This document shows positions 50,407-59,363 of a DNA stretch of 64,000 bases, piece after piece. How positions within the stretch are numbered: the stretch's first letter is position 1; every line of letters starts with the position of its first letter. Source of the stretch: Umezawaea sp042738955 (GTDB lineage Bacteria; Actinomycetota; Actinomycetes; Mycobacteriales; Pseudonocardiaceae); assembly GCF_042738955.1 (NCBI RefSeq), contig NZ_JBHYHC010000003.1, forward strand, positions 62,001 through 126,000, read 5' to 3'. Below the pieces are notes generated by a model. That model saw only the letters and a list, made by a program, of their open reading frames with translations. It was not told where the DNA came from and did not search any database. Position numbers and translations under genes: made by a program.

Positions 50407-50988
50407 TCAGTTGTTGATGGTCATGCGGCTGCCGGACCCGGTCTGCTTTGTTTGGTCTCCGAGCACCAAGTCGCCGTGGATCTGCACGACGTGCTCACGG
50501 GTGGGCGGCTTTTCGATCGCGCCGACGATTTCCGTCTCGATTCGGTGCAGTTCCGGGAGGTCGGTTCCCGACAACGCCGTGTATTGAGTGCCCGCTGTTT
50601 CCAGCAACAACGCGTAGTGCTTCCGGCGGAACAGCACGCGGTACAGGAGCAGCAGCACCAGCCAGGCGATCCGGAGGCCGAACAGGGCCATCGCGACCGT
50701 CATGACGTCGGTGGTGACCTGGCGGCCGCCGAGGCCGAGGGCGGGGACGCCGACCTGGATCCCCGCGGCGACCAGGCCGAAGAGCACCAGGAGGACGGCG
50801 CCCTCCTTCAGCGGGTACAGCGTGGCCTTCTTGCCGCTCCAGACCACCTCCAGCGTCTGCACCCTGGAGATGTTCGCGAGCGGGTACACCTGATGCCCGA
50901 TGCGGACCGTCCGGGGGTTGATCCGGATCTCGGCGACCTTGTCCCCTGCCATGACCTCGACGGTAGGAGCGGGAACGGCCGGTGACAT
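50407..50988 (-). CDS. DUF6232-family membrane protein with C-terminal interaction-like motif
   Basis: A 193-residue protein. An N-terminal beta domain (IRINPRTVRIGHQVYPLANI, SRVQTLEV) is followed by two membrane segments (about 75-92 and 105-130; VLLVLFGLVAAGIQVGV; TVAMALFGLRIAWLVLLLLY) and a cytoplasmic region (YALLLETAGTQYTALSGTD; LHRIETEIVGAIEKPP). It ends VQIHGDLVLGDQTKQTGSGS-RMTINN. The N-terminal and membrane pattern is DUF6232, typical of actinobacteria and of unknown function. ATG 50988 is used; a GTG at 51000 is possible. The C-terminal tag is repeated at the N-terminus of the next gene product. Confidence 0.8.
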   Translation of the reverse strand: MSPAVPAPTVEVMAGDKVAEIRINPRTVRIGHQVYPLANISRVQTLEVVWSGKKATLYPLKEGAVLLVLFGLVAAGIQVGVPALGLGGRQVTTDVMTVAMALFGLRIAWLVLLLLYRVLFRRKHYALLLETAGTQYTALSGTDLPELHRIETEIVGAIEKPPTREHVVQIHGDLVLGDQTKQTGSGSRMTINN

Positions 50989-51069
50989 CGGGGCCTGCAC
51001 TGAGAAACCTGTTACGCGACCGGCCGGTCCGGCGACTACTTGGTGCGGAGGTGTTCACAGGGAGGCGTG

Positions 51070-52791
51070 GTGGAACCGGAGGGCGCACTCAGGCACGGCC
51101 CGGCGCCGTTGATCGGGGTGCTCGCCGCCGCCGGGGCCTGCTGGGGCGCGCTCGTGCTGGCCGTGACGGCGTCCGGGCAGCACGAGACGTCGACGGGGAC
51201 CACGTTCTCCGCCGCGGTCGGCGGGTGCTACCTGGTGGCCGGGGTGATCGCCGCGTACCGCAGGCCGGACGTGCCGGTGGTCCGGATCGGCCTGCTGATG
51301 GTGCTGATCGGGATCGCCTGGTTCGCCGAGGACGTGCAGATCTCGATCGACCCGGCGGTGCACACGGTCGGGCTGCTGATGCGGTCGGCGTCCTCGGCGT
51401 TCCTGGTGCACCTGCTGCTCGCCTACCCCGACGGGGCGCTGCGGGCCGGGCTGGAGCGGGCGCTCGTCCGGACCTGCTACGTCATGGTGTTCGGGCTCGT
51501 CCCGGCGAGCACGCTGTGGCTCGACACGCTGACGCCGAACCTGCTGCTGGTGTGGGACCTGCCGGACTGGACGGTCACCAGGGTCGTCGACGGCGTCCAG
51601 TTCGTGCTGGGCATCGCGGTGACGGCGGTGCTCGTGCGGCGCTGGGTGACGGCGAGCAGGCCCGCTCGCCGGGTGCTCGCACCGGTGTTCGCCGTCGGGT
51701 TGTTCGGGACGGGCGCGTCGGTGCTGGACGCGTTGTTCGGCACCGGGCTCTCGCGGCACCACGAGGTGCTGGTCGGCCTGACGCGCGCGTCGACGCTGGC
51801 GTTGCCCCTCGCGTTCCTCAGCGGTGTCTGGCGGGTGCGGCTGGGACGGACGTCGGTCGCGAACCTGCTGGCCCGCCTGCCCGGCTCGCCGCCGGAACGG
51901 TTGCGCGACCTGCTGGCGGAGGCGCTGGGCGATCCGTCGTTGCGGGTCGGCTACCACCGGCCCGAGCACGGCGACTACGTGGACGCCGACGGAAGGCCGG
52001 TCGAGCTCGACCGCGCGGTCACCCCGGTGGACCGCGCCGGACGGCGGGTGGCGGTGCTGGTGCACGACCCGGCATTGCAGGACGACCACCACGTGCTCAG
52101 CGCCGTCGCGTCCGCCGCCGCCCTGGAACTCGACAACCAGCGCCTGGCCGCCGAGGTCCGCGCCCAGCTGGCCGAGGTGAAGGCTTCCCGTGCCCGGATC
52201 GTCGCGGCGGGGGACGACGAGCGCCGTCGCGTGGAACGAGACCTGCACGACGGCGCCCAGCAACGGCTCGTCACCGCCGCGCTCACCCTGCGCCTGGCCC
52301 GGCAGCGATCGGGCGGCGTCGCCGAACTGGACGACCTGTTGCGGCGCAGTGCCGACAGCCTGGAGGAAGCGCTGGCCGAGCTGCGGGAACTGGCGCGCGG
52401 CATCCACCCGTCGGTGCTGACGGACCTCGGGCTGATCCCGGCGTTGCGCGCGCTCGCCGCCCGCTCGCCCCAGCCCGTCGACCTGGTCGAGACCGACCTC
52501 CCGGCGCTCCCCGACCTCGTCGCCGCCACCGCGTACTACGTGGCCGCCGAGTCGGTGACGAACGCGCTCAAGCACGCGTCCGCCTCCCGCGTCCGCATCG
52601 AGGTCGGCGTCCGGGACGGCTCGCTGCGGCTGGCCGTGGTCGACGACGGAACGGGCGGCGCCGACCCGTCCCTCGGCACCGGGCTGACCGGCCTGCGCGA
52701 CCGGGTGTCCGCCGTGGAGGGTTCGCTGACCGTGCGCGACGGCGCTCCCGGCACCACCGTGACCGCCCTTCTCCCATTGGAGCGCCCGTGA
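51070..52791 (+). CDS. Sensor histidine kinase (HisKA_3, NarL-type)
   Basis: A ~573-residue membrane kinase. There are about six to eight N-terminal hydrophobic segments (1-250), a degenerate GAF-like region (290-360), the HisKA_3 dimerisation/phospho-acceptor box DDERRRVERDLHDGAQQRL (His near 394) and an HATPase_c domain with ESVTNALKHA (N-box), VVDDGTGGAD (G1) and GTGLTGLRDRV (G2). GTG 51070 is preferred because GGGAGG lies 5 bases upstream; 51067 and 51040 are in-frame alternatives. The stop overlaps the regulator start (GTGA). It is divergent from the DUF6232 pair with ~80 bp between. The signal is unknown. Confidence 0.92.
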   Translation: MEPEGALRHGPAPLIGVLAAAGACWGALVLAVTASGQHETSTGTTFSAAVGGCYLVAGVIAAYRRPDVPVVRIGLLMVLIGIAWFAEDVQISIDPAVHTVGLLMRSASSAFLVHLLLAYPDGALRAGLERALVRTCYVMVFGLVPASTLWLDTLTPNLLLVWDLPDWTVTRVVDGVQFVLGIAVTAVLVRRWVTASRPARRVLAPVFAVGLFGTGASVLDALFGTGLSRHHEVLVGLTRASTLALPLAFLSGVWRVRLGRTSVANLLARLPGSPPERLRDLLAEALGDPSLRVGYHRPEHGDYVDADGRPVELDRAVTPVDRAGRRVAVLVHDPALQDDHHVLSAVASAAALELDNQRLAAEVRAQLAEVKASRARIVAAGDDERRRVERDLHDGAQQRLVTAALTLRLARQRSGGVAELDDLLRRSADSLEEALAELRELARGIHPSVLTDLGLIPALRALAARSPQPVDLVETDLPALPDLVAATAYYVAAESVTNALKHASASRVRIEVGVRDGSLRLAVVDDGTGGADPSLGTGLTGLRDRVSAVEGSLTVRDGAPGTTVTALLPLERP

Positions 52792-53441
52792 CCGGACTCG
52801 GGGTGGTCATCGCCGACGACGCGCGGCTGTTCCGCAGCGCTCTCGCCGAACTGCTGACGACGGCGGGCTGCCGCGTCCTCGCCGAGGTCGGCGACGCGGA
52901 CGGGTTGCTCGCCGCGGTCGAGGCGAGCGAACCGGACCTGGCCGTGGTCGACATCAGGATGCCGCCGGAACACCGGCTCGAGGGCCTGCACGCCGCCGTG
53001 CGCATCCGCACGAGCCGACCGTCGGTCGGGGTTCTGCTGCTGTCGCAGTACCTGGAGGTCGCGCACCTGACCGAACTCGTCGGCGACGTCACGCGCGGCG
53101 TCGGCTACCTGTTGAAGGACAGGGCGTCCGGCGCCGACTTCCTCGACGCCGTGCACCGCGTCGCCGCGGGCGGCTGCGTCTTCGACCAGGACGTGGTGGC
53201 CGCGATGCTGGCCGGACCTCGACGGCGTGACCTGCTCGACGTGCTGACCGCGCGCGAACTCGAGGTGCTCGCGCTGATGGCGCAGGGCAAGTCCAACCAG
53301 GCGATCGCCGAGGAGCTCAGCCTCACCGGCAAGACCGTGGAAACCCACGTGCGGAACATCTTCCAGAGCCTCACCCTGCCCATCGAGTCGGGCAGGCACC
53401 GCCGGGTGCTCGCCGTCCTCGCCTACCTGCGGTCGCGCTGA
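52788..53441 (+). CDS. LuxR/NarL-type response regulator
   Basis: A 217-residue regulator coupled to the histidine kinase. The receiver domain has acidic residues Asp10-Asp11, the phospho-acceptor Asp55 in LAVVDIRMPP, and Lys in GYLLKDRA. The C-terminal LuxR HTH reads LTARELEVLALMAQGKSNQA, IAEELSLTGKTVETHVRNIF. It is a complete, conventional partner for the upstream kinase. Its 3' end overlaps by 19 bp the end of the convergent lone receiver gene, an arrangement that could let transcription of one affect the other. Confidence 0.93.
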   Translation: MTGLGVVIADDARLFRSALAELLTTAGCRVLAEVGDADGLLAAVEASEPDLAVVDIRMPPEHRLEGLHAAVRIRTSRPSVGVLLLSQYLEVAHLTELVGDVTRGVGYLLKDRASGADFLDAVHRVAAGGCVFDQDVVAAMLAGPRRRDLLDVLTARELEVLALMAQGKSNQAIAEELSLTGKTVETHVRNIFQSLTLPIESGRHRRVLAVLAYLRSR

Positions 53442-53788
53442 CCGAGCACAGCCGCCAGCGCCTCGGCGGACAGCTGCGACTTGGGCAGGAACCCGACGGC
53501 CGGTGAGCGCCGCACGGCGTCCTCGTACTGGTCGGCCCCGCGCACCGAGCAGAACACGATCGCGGCGTTCGGCACCACCGCCCGCAGGTCGCCGCACGCG
53601 CTGACACCGTCGCCATCGGGCAGCCCGATGTCGAGCAGCACCACGTCCGGCCGGGTGTCGGCCGCGGTGCGCAACGCCGCCGCGATCGTCCCGGCCTCAC
53701 CGACGACCCTGAAGCCCCCCTGCTCTAGCAACGCCTTGGCCACAGCGCGGAACGCCGCGTTGTCGTCCACGAGCAGCACGGCGTCCAT
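53423..53788 (-). CDS. Single-domain response regulator receiver
   Basis: A 121-residue stand-alone receiver: MDAVLLVDDNAAFRAVAKAL with the acidic pair Asp8-Asp9, Asp53 in VVLLDIGLPDGDG, and the conserved Lys in VGFLPKSQL (about 103). No output domain follows. The start at the ATG before DAVLLV fits the family; 12 in-frame codons upstream are not needed. It could be a phosphate sink or a partner of the convergent kinase/regulator pair, with which it overlaps tail to tail. Confidence 0.88.
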   Translation of the reverse strand: MDAVLLVDDNAAFRAVAKALLEQGGFRVVGEAGTIAAALRTAADTRPDVVLLDIGLPDGDGVSACGDLRAVVPNAAIVFCSVRGADQYEDAVRRSPAVGFLPKSQLSAEALAAVLGQRDRR

Positions 53789-53909
53789 CGGTCCAAGGAT
53801 GGTCGCGTGACGCCTGGCCCGCATCAGGGCTGACCCCTAGTCAGGGCTAGCCCTGATGACAGGGCGCCTCCCCGTGACGAGCCTTGTGTGGGGATCGAAG
53901 GGGTGGGAC

Positions 53910-54674
53910 ATGGGCGTGCAGGCCGGCTGGCGGTGGTGCGATCGGTGCTACTGCCTGGCGTTCAACGCATATGGCGACGGGGTGTGCGAGGGCGACATCG
54001 CGCACGACCTCAGCGCCAGCGGCGAGTACTTCCTCATGGCGGGCGAGACCCCGCCGGGGACCCAGTCGGGTTGGCGGTGGTGCTGCCGGTGCCAGAACCT
54101 CTGCTTCGGCGACGGCGGCGCCTGGTGTCCGGCGGGCGGTGGCCACGACCACACCGGTAGCGGCGTCTACGCGGTGCCGCTCGACACCATGCCGCCGTCC
54201 GCGCAGCAGGGGTGGCGGTGGTGCCGGATCTGCCTGTGCCTGACGTTCATCAGCGACTACCCCGGCCGGTGCGCGAGCGGGGGCGTCCACGACCTCGGCG
54301 CCAGTGGCGCCTACGCCGTGCTGACGGCGATGCCGGCGCCTAAGCTCCGGCCGAGCATCGCGGTCCGCCGCGACAACGGCATGCTCGTCATCGACGGCGA
54401 GCAGTTCACCCCGCACGGCTCGGTCAACGTCCGCTACTACAACGACTACCGGACGTTCGACCTGCCGACGCGGGCCAACGAGGTCGGCCGCGTCTCGCAC
54501 ATCACGGGCTACCGGCGCGCGGAGGGCAGCTGCACGCTCTTCGTCCGCGACGAGGCGACCGGGAACCAGGCCATCGGGACGGCGGGGCCGTGGGTGCCCG
54601 ACGGCTTCCCGCTGCCTCCCGTCACCATCGACCCCGGCACGGCGGTCGGCGAACCCGACCCCAGGTACGAGTAG
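53910..54674 (+). CDS. Triple GWRWC-repeat protein, first gene of an uncharacterised operon
   Basis: A 254-residue protein built of three ~50-residue repeats followed by a beta domain. Each repeat has the pattern GWRWC-x-x-C, a second G-x-C, G-x-x-H-D and SG-x-Y: AGWRWCDRCYCLAFNA, SGWRWCCRCQNLCFGD, QGWRWCRICLCLTFIS, then IAHDLSASGEYFL, GHDHTGSGVYAVP, VHDLGASGAYAVL. The Cys/His spacing suggests three small zinc-binding knuckles. The last 100 residues (IAVRRDNGMLVIDGEQFTPH, GSVNVRYYNDYRTFDLPT) look like an immunoglobulin-like beta fold. There is no signal peptide. ATG 53910 has GAAGGGGTGGGA before it; an in-frame ATG at 53856 is less likely. It is 4 bp from the next gene. Confidence 0.78.
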   Translation: MGVQAGWRWCDRCYCLAFNAYGDGVCEGDIAHDLSASGEYFLMAGETPPGTQSGWRWCCRCQNLCFGDGGAWCPAGGGHDHTGSGVYAVPLDTMPPSAQQGWRWCRICLCLTFISDYPGRCASGGVHDLGASGAYAVLTAMPAPKLRPSIAVRRDNGMLVIDGEQFTPHGSVNVRYYNDYRTFDLPTRANEVGRVSHITGYRRAEGSCTLFVRDEATGNQAIGTAGPWVPDGFPLPPVTIDPGTAVGEPDPRYE

Positions 54675-54678
54675 CGCG

Positions 54679-57273
54679 ATGGCCGACTTCTTGTTGCTGC
54701 GCGGGGAGGACCACCTCGTCCTCGGGGTGCGGTGGACGGGCATGACGGTGGACGGGCAGGTGTTGCGGGCCGGTCCGGACGCCCTGCTGACGCTCCTCTT
54801 CCCGCCCCAGCACCTGGCCGAGGAGCTCACCGTCCCCGGCGTGCCCGCTCCCGCGTACCGGCCGAGCGGCGGGAACCCGGACGTGGTTCCGGTGTGGCGT
54901 GCGACGCCGGCCGCGCCGAGCCGGATCACGGTGGTCGTGGAGCAGGGTGCCGTCGTGCCGCTGACCACGATCGCCCTGCTGGCCGCGGTCGCCGCACGGC
55001 CGTTGGCCGACTCGGTCGTGGAGGTGCCGTGGCGGTTGCGCTTCACCGTCGACGGCGACGACGTCAGGGCGGTCCACGAGAACCAGCCCGCGAACGCGGG
55101 CGGGGTCACCGGCCTGTGGCGGACGAACCTGACTTCCGGGTCCGGGCTGCGCCTGCGGCCCGTCGACCACGCCGCCGCGCACTACCCGGACCTCTTCGCC
55201 ACGCCGATCGGTGAGGCGCAGCGGTCGTTGATCATCCAGAACGGGCCCGCGGCGGCGTCGCGGCTGGAGCTCAGTGCGCTGGGTGCCACCGCGACGATCC
55301 GCGCGCGTTGGCCGAACCTCGACTGGGACCAGCGGATCGTGCTCGGCCGCGACATGGAGGTGCGGCTGCTGGCACGCGGAGTGCTGTACCCGTTGGGCCA
55401 CCACGCCGACTACGTCGAGCACACCGAACGGATCTACGACCCGCACCTCGGCGCCTCCGTGCTGCGTCGGACACTCACCCTCGCGATCACCGACCCGGTG
55501 CGTCCCGCGCCCGCCGATCCCCGGCTGCGCCGGTCGTTCCCGTTCGACGACGTCGTGATCACCCGCACGCTCCACACCGACATCGGCGTCCCCGAATGGC
55601 TGCCGGACCGGTCGAGCCCGCGCTGCTTCTGGCCGAGGTACGGCACCGACCCGATCCGCTTCCCGGTCGAGCTCCACACCGCGCGCGGACCGGTGCGCAC
55701 GGAGCTGCCGTTGTTGTTCGTCGCCGGTGACGCCCTGGACGACCCCCGCGTCCCGGGGTTCTACGGCGAGCAGTCCGTTTCCCTGCCGGGTGTCCCCGTC
55801 GACCTGATCCGCGGCGCGCGGCCCGCCGACGAGGACGTCCACGAGGTGCACTCGCTGACCTTCGCGGGCACCACGGCCGACGGGTTCCGGCCACGACTGA
55901 CCGGCGCCGAGGTGGTGCTGCCCGCACTGCGGTCGCTGCTCGGCGACGGCGCGCGGCGCGGGATCGCGTTCACCGACGCGTACCTCGACACCGGGACGGC
56001 GACGGACGTGGTGTTCCGGGTCGTGGGCCCGGAGATCCCGTTGTCGTTCACCAGGAACTCCGACAGGTCCGGCGCGCTGGTAGCACCCAACTACTCCGCC
56101 GACGCGCTGTCGCGGGTGCACGGCCCGGTGAAGCTGGCCGGACTGCCCGCCGCGGACGGCGTGATCAACCCGGCCGCGTTGTTCGGGCCGGACGCGACCG
56201 TGCTCGGCTTCCGGCTGCGCGACCTGCTGACCGGTCTGAGAGTGCCGCCGCGGGTGACGTCCGTGCTGGAGCCGGGACGTCCGCCGACGGTGCGGATGCT
56301 GTGGAAGGACATCGCGCTGCGATCGGTCGGGGCGTTCATCGCGAATCCGGGCGCGCGGATCGACCTGAGCGTCGAAGGGCCGACCACGACGTGCGTGGTG
56401 CGCGACTTCGCGTTGGCGTTCCCGCCGGGACCGGGAGCGGTGCTGCGGCTGGACTTCGGCTCGCTCACCTACACCCAGCGCGCGGGCGAGCGGCCGAGCC
56501 TCGACGTGGCCGGGCTGGACGCGACGTTCCTCGGCACACTGAAGTTGTTGCAGGAGTTGCAGAACGCGGTCGACCTCGGCTCCGCGCGGCCGTTGCTCGA
56601 CGTGACGCCGAGCGGGATCACCGTGCGGTACGCGCTGTCCGTGCCGTCGGTGAGCGCGGGCGTGTTCGTGCTGCGCGACATCGTTCTCCGGATCGCGATC
56701 GAGGTCCCGTTCGACGGCAAGCCGGTGTGGGTGTCCCTCTCCTTCGCCGAGCGGCAGAACCCGTTCGCGCTCAGCGTGCTCATGTTCGGCGGCGGCGGGT
56801 ACGTCGAGGTCGCGTTCGACCGCGACGGGCTGAAGCGACTGGAGGCGGCGCTGGAGTTCGGCGCGATCGTCTCCGTCGACTTCCTCGTGGCCTCCGGTGA
56901 GGTGCACGCGCTCGGCGGCGTCCGCTTCGCCCTCGAAGCAGGCGGATCCGTGACGCTCACCGGATACCTGCGCGTCGGTGGCTGCGTCGAGGTGCTCGGC
57001 ATCGTCTCCGTGTCGATCGAGATGCGCATCGAGCTCACCTACCAGTCGGCGCGCAACGCGCTGGTGGGGCGGGCGAGCATCGTCGTCGAGATCGACCTGA
57101 CGCTGTGGTCGGACAGCGTGGAGATCGACAGCGGCGAGTGGGTGCTCGCCGGCGGCTCCGCACCGCAACGAACCCGGAGCCTGCTCGCCGGTCTGGAGGC
57201 CGACACGGGTCTCGACCGGTGGCGGTCCTACCGCGCGGCCTTCGCGCACGACTCCCGAGGCGGTACCCCGTGA
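54679..57273 (+). CDS. Large uncharacterised beta-rich protein
   Basis: I do not recognise this 864-residue protein. It has no signal peptide or membrane segment. It reads as an alternating beta-rich polypeptide throughout (LRGEDHLVLGVRWTGMTVDG; LRFTVDGDDVRAVHENQPA; VSVDFLVASGEVHALGGVRF; VSVSIEMRIELTYQSARNAL). Its last ~200 residues contain long regular strands with Gly turns (FGGGGYVEVAFDRDGLKRLE; LTGYLRVGGCVEVLGIV) that resemble an amphipathic beta sheet, as in barrel-like or lipid-binding folds. It starts 4 bp after the GWRWC gene and overlaps the WD40 gene by 4 bp (GTGA), so it is a firm operon member. A structural or scaffold role is a guess. Confidence 0.75.
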   Translation: MADFLLLRGEDHLVLGVRWTGMTVDGQVLRAGPDALLTLLFPPQHLAEELTVPGVPAPAYRPSGGNPDVVPVWRATPAAPSRITVVVEQGAVVPLTTIALLAAVAARPLADSVVEVPWRLRFTVDGDDVRAVHENQPANAGGVTGLWRTNLTSGSGLRLRPVDHAAAHYPDLFATPIGEAQRSLIIQNGPAAASRLELSALGATATIRARWPNLDWDQRIVLGRDMEVRLLARGVLYPLGHHADYVEHTERIYDPHLGASVLRRTLTLAITDPVRPAPADPRLRRSFPFDDVVITRTLHTDIGVPEWLPDRSSPRCFWPRYGTDPIRFPVELHTARGPVRTELPLLFVAGDALDDPRVPGFYGEQSVSLPGVPVDLIRGARPADEDVHEVHSLTFAGTTADGFRPRLTGAEVVLPALRSLLGDGARRGIAFTDAYLDTGTATDVVFRVVGPEIPLSFTRNSDRSGALVAPNYSADALSRVHGPVKLAGLPAADGVINPAALFGPDATVLGFRLRDLLTGLRVPPRVTSVLEPGRPPTVRMLWKDIALRSVGAFIANPGARIDLSVEGPTTTCVVRDFALAFPPGPGAVLRLDFGSLTYTQRAGERPSLDVAGLDATFLGTLKLLQELQNAVDLGSARPLLDVTPSGITVRYALSVPSVSAGVFVLRDIVLRIAIEVPFDGKPVWVSLSFAERQNPFALSVLMFGGGGYVEVAFDRDGLKRLEAALEFGAIVSVDFLVASGEVHALGGVRFALEAGGSVTLTGYLRVGGCVEVLGIVSVSIEMRIELTYQSARNALVGRASIVVEIDLTLWSDSVEIDSGEWVLAGGSAPQRTRSLLAGLEADTGLDRWRSYRAAFAHDSRGGTP

Positions 57274-59363
57274 TCACACGCCAGCCCGTGAACCGGGCCG
57301 AGTTCACCGCCGCCCCGTGGCGGGTGCGCTGGCTCGACCGGACGACCATCGTCGTGGGCACCGGTTTCGGCCCGGACCACGAGCGCCCGCAGGCCCAGGT
57401 CCTGGTGTGGGACCTGGAGGGGCAGGCGCCCAAGTGGACGCCGGAGCCGGGTCCGTGGCAGGTGCGCGCCCTGGCCGTGTCGGCGAACGACGCGCTGGTG
57501 GCGGTGGCCGAGTTCGCCGACTTCGGCGCGACCCTCATCGCGCGCACCAGGGTCCTGGACACCGCGACCGGCCAGGTGAAGTGGGCCGAACCCCAGCAGA
57601 CCTACTACAGCAAGCGCTGGTTCGGACGGCAGGTCGCGTTCACCCCGGACAGCCGGGTGCTGTGGGCCGTCGGTCCGGTGGTCACCCCCGCCGGTGAGCC
57701 GATCGGGCAGGTCTGGCGGGTCGACCTCGGCTCGCAGCGGCGCGAGGTCGTCATCGAGGACGACCACGACGTGCGGAGCCTCGCCGTGAGCCCGGACGGC
57801 CGGTTGGTCGCCGTCGCGGGCGGCGACGCCCTGATCGTCATGGACGACGACGGCCGGGAGGTCCTCACCCGCAAGCACGACCACGGCTTCTCCGGGCTGG
57901 CGTTCAGCCCCGACTCGAAGCTCCTCGCCGCGGGGTGCCTCGACGGGACGGTGTGCCTGGTCGACCCCGGCGCCCAGTCCGTGCGGTCGATCGCGGTGCC
58001 GCGCGACCAGCCGGTCCAGAACGTCGCGTTCAGCCCGGACGGCACGGCGGTCGCCGCCGTCGTCGAACAGGGCGTCGGCGTCTACGAGGTGCGCGAGGGC
58101 GGACGGGAGCGGTTCCCGCTCGTGCCCATCCCGGAGGCGTCGACGGCCGTGTTCAGCCCCGACCTGCGGTACCTCGCGGTCAACCAGACGCTGAACGACG
58201 AGTCCACGCCCGGCGTGATCGTCGTGGACGCGCACACCGGCGCCCCGTTGTGGCAGCACACGACCGACGACCGCGTCTCGGACCTGGCGTTCAGCGCCGA
58301 CGGCGGCCAGCTCCTCGCCGGCGGCGCGCACGACACCGGCAGGGGGTTCGCCTACGTCTACGAGACCGGCTCCATCCGGGCGAGGCAACCTCTCAAGGGC
58401 GCTGTGACCTCACTCGTGACCAGCACCAACGCCGCCGAGACGCTGGTCGGCGCCGCGGACACCGACCGGCTCGCCCTCGTGTTCGACGTCGACCAACCGG
58501 CCGTGCTGCGCCTGCGCCGCCCGCACGACGTGCTCGTCACCGCGCTCGCGATCAGCCCGGACAACCAGGACGTCGTCACCGGGTGCGCCAACGGGAAGGT
58601 GCGGCTCTTCCACGGCTCCACCGTGCCCGTGTGGGAGGTCTCGCAGAGCGGGCCGGTGACGGAACTCGCGTGCTCACCGGCGGGCGGCTGGGTCGCGGTC
58701 GGCGGGGCGGATCGGATGGTGCGCCTGCGCGGCCGTGCCGATGGCGCGCAACGCTGGGAGAGCGACCACAGGGGACTCGTGACGGCGCTCGCGTTCTCCC
58801 CCGACGGCACCCTGATCGGCACCGGCAGCGCCGACCGCCGCACCAGGATCCTCGACGCCGCGACCGGTGCCGAACTGCACGGCCTCACCCAGGACGACAA
58901 GGTCGTGGCGGTGGCGTTCGCCCCGAACGGGACCGCGCTCGCCACCGGCAACCAGGACGGGACGGCGTTCGTGCTCGACCCCGCGACCGGTGAGGTGCGG
59001 CAACGCCTGGGGCACACCGCGTCGATCTCCGCGCTGGCGATCAGCCCGGACAGCCGCGTGCTCGCGACCGGGAGCGACGACGGGACCGTCCAGCTCACCT
59101 CGCTCACCGGCGCCGGTCCGTCCACCGTGGACTTCGAGGCCCTGGTCACCGCGCTGGCGTTCAGCCCGCGCGGACGGCTGGCGGTGGTCACCGAGGGCGC
59201 GACGGCCGCGCTCGTGACGGTGCTCGACCCGGCGACCAGGACACCGCTGGTCCGGCTCAGCCACCCCGGCCGGGTGCGCGCGATCGCGTTCACCGCCGAC
59301 GGCCGGTTCCTCGTCACCGGCTGCGACGACAAGCTGGTCCGCGTCTTCGAAGCGGTGTGGTGA
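57270..59363 (+). CDS. WD40-repeat protein (probable double propeller)
   Basis: A 697-residue protein made almost wholly of WD40-type repeats. About fourteen copies of the strand pattern LAFSPDGxLxAxGxxDGxVxLxD are visible, for example VRSLAVSPDGRLVAVAGGD, FSGLAFSPDSKLLAAGCLDG, VTALAFSPDGTLIGTGSADR, ISALAISPDSRVLATGSDDG and VRAIAFTADGRFLVTGCDDK. This length suits two seven-bladed propellers. No kinase, protease or NTPase domain is fused, so it is a pure binding scaffold, probably assembling the other products of this operon. It overlaps the upstream gene (GTGA) and the downstream gene (TGATG). Confidence 0.9.
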   Translation: MITRQPVNRAEFTAAPWRVRWLDRTTIVVGTGFGPDHERPQAQVLVWDLEGQAPKWTPEPGPWQVRALAVSANDALVAVAEFADFGATLIARTRVLDTATGQVKWAEPQQTYYSKRWFGRQVAFTPDSRVLWAVGPVVTPAGEPIGQVWRVDLGSQRREVVIEDDHDVRSLAVSPDGRLVAVAGGDALIVMDDDGREVLTRKHDHGFSGLAFSPDSKLLAAGCLDGTVCLVDPGAQSVRSIAVPRDQPVQNVAFSPDGTAVAAVVEQGVGVYEVREGGRERFPLVPIPEASTAVFSPDLRYLAVNQTLNDESTPGVIVVDAHTGAPLWQHTTDDRVSDLAFSADGGQLLAGGAHDTGRGFAYVYETGSIRARQPLKGAVTSLVTSTNAAETLVGAADTDRLALVFDVDQPAVLRLRRPHDVLVTALAISPDNQDVVTGCANGKVRLFHGSTVPVWEVSQSGPVTELACSPAGGWVAVGGADRMVRLRGRADGAQRWESDHRGLVTALAFSPDGTLIGTGSADRRTRILDAATGAELHGLTQDDKVVAVAFAPNGTALATGNQDGTAFVLDPATGEVRQRLGHTASISALAISPDSRVLATGSDDGTVQLTSLTGAGPSTVDFEALVTALAFSPRGRLAVVTEGATAALVTVLDPATRTPLVRLSHPGRVRAIAFTADGRFLVTGCDDKLVRVFEAVW

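Noticed and set aside
54622..57249. 875-codon minus-strand frame opposite the 864-residue gene
   Set aside because: Composition is typical of antisense third-position bias; the plus-strand frame has strong operon linkage on both sides.
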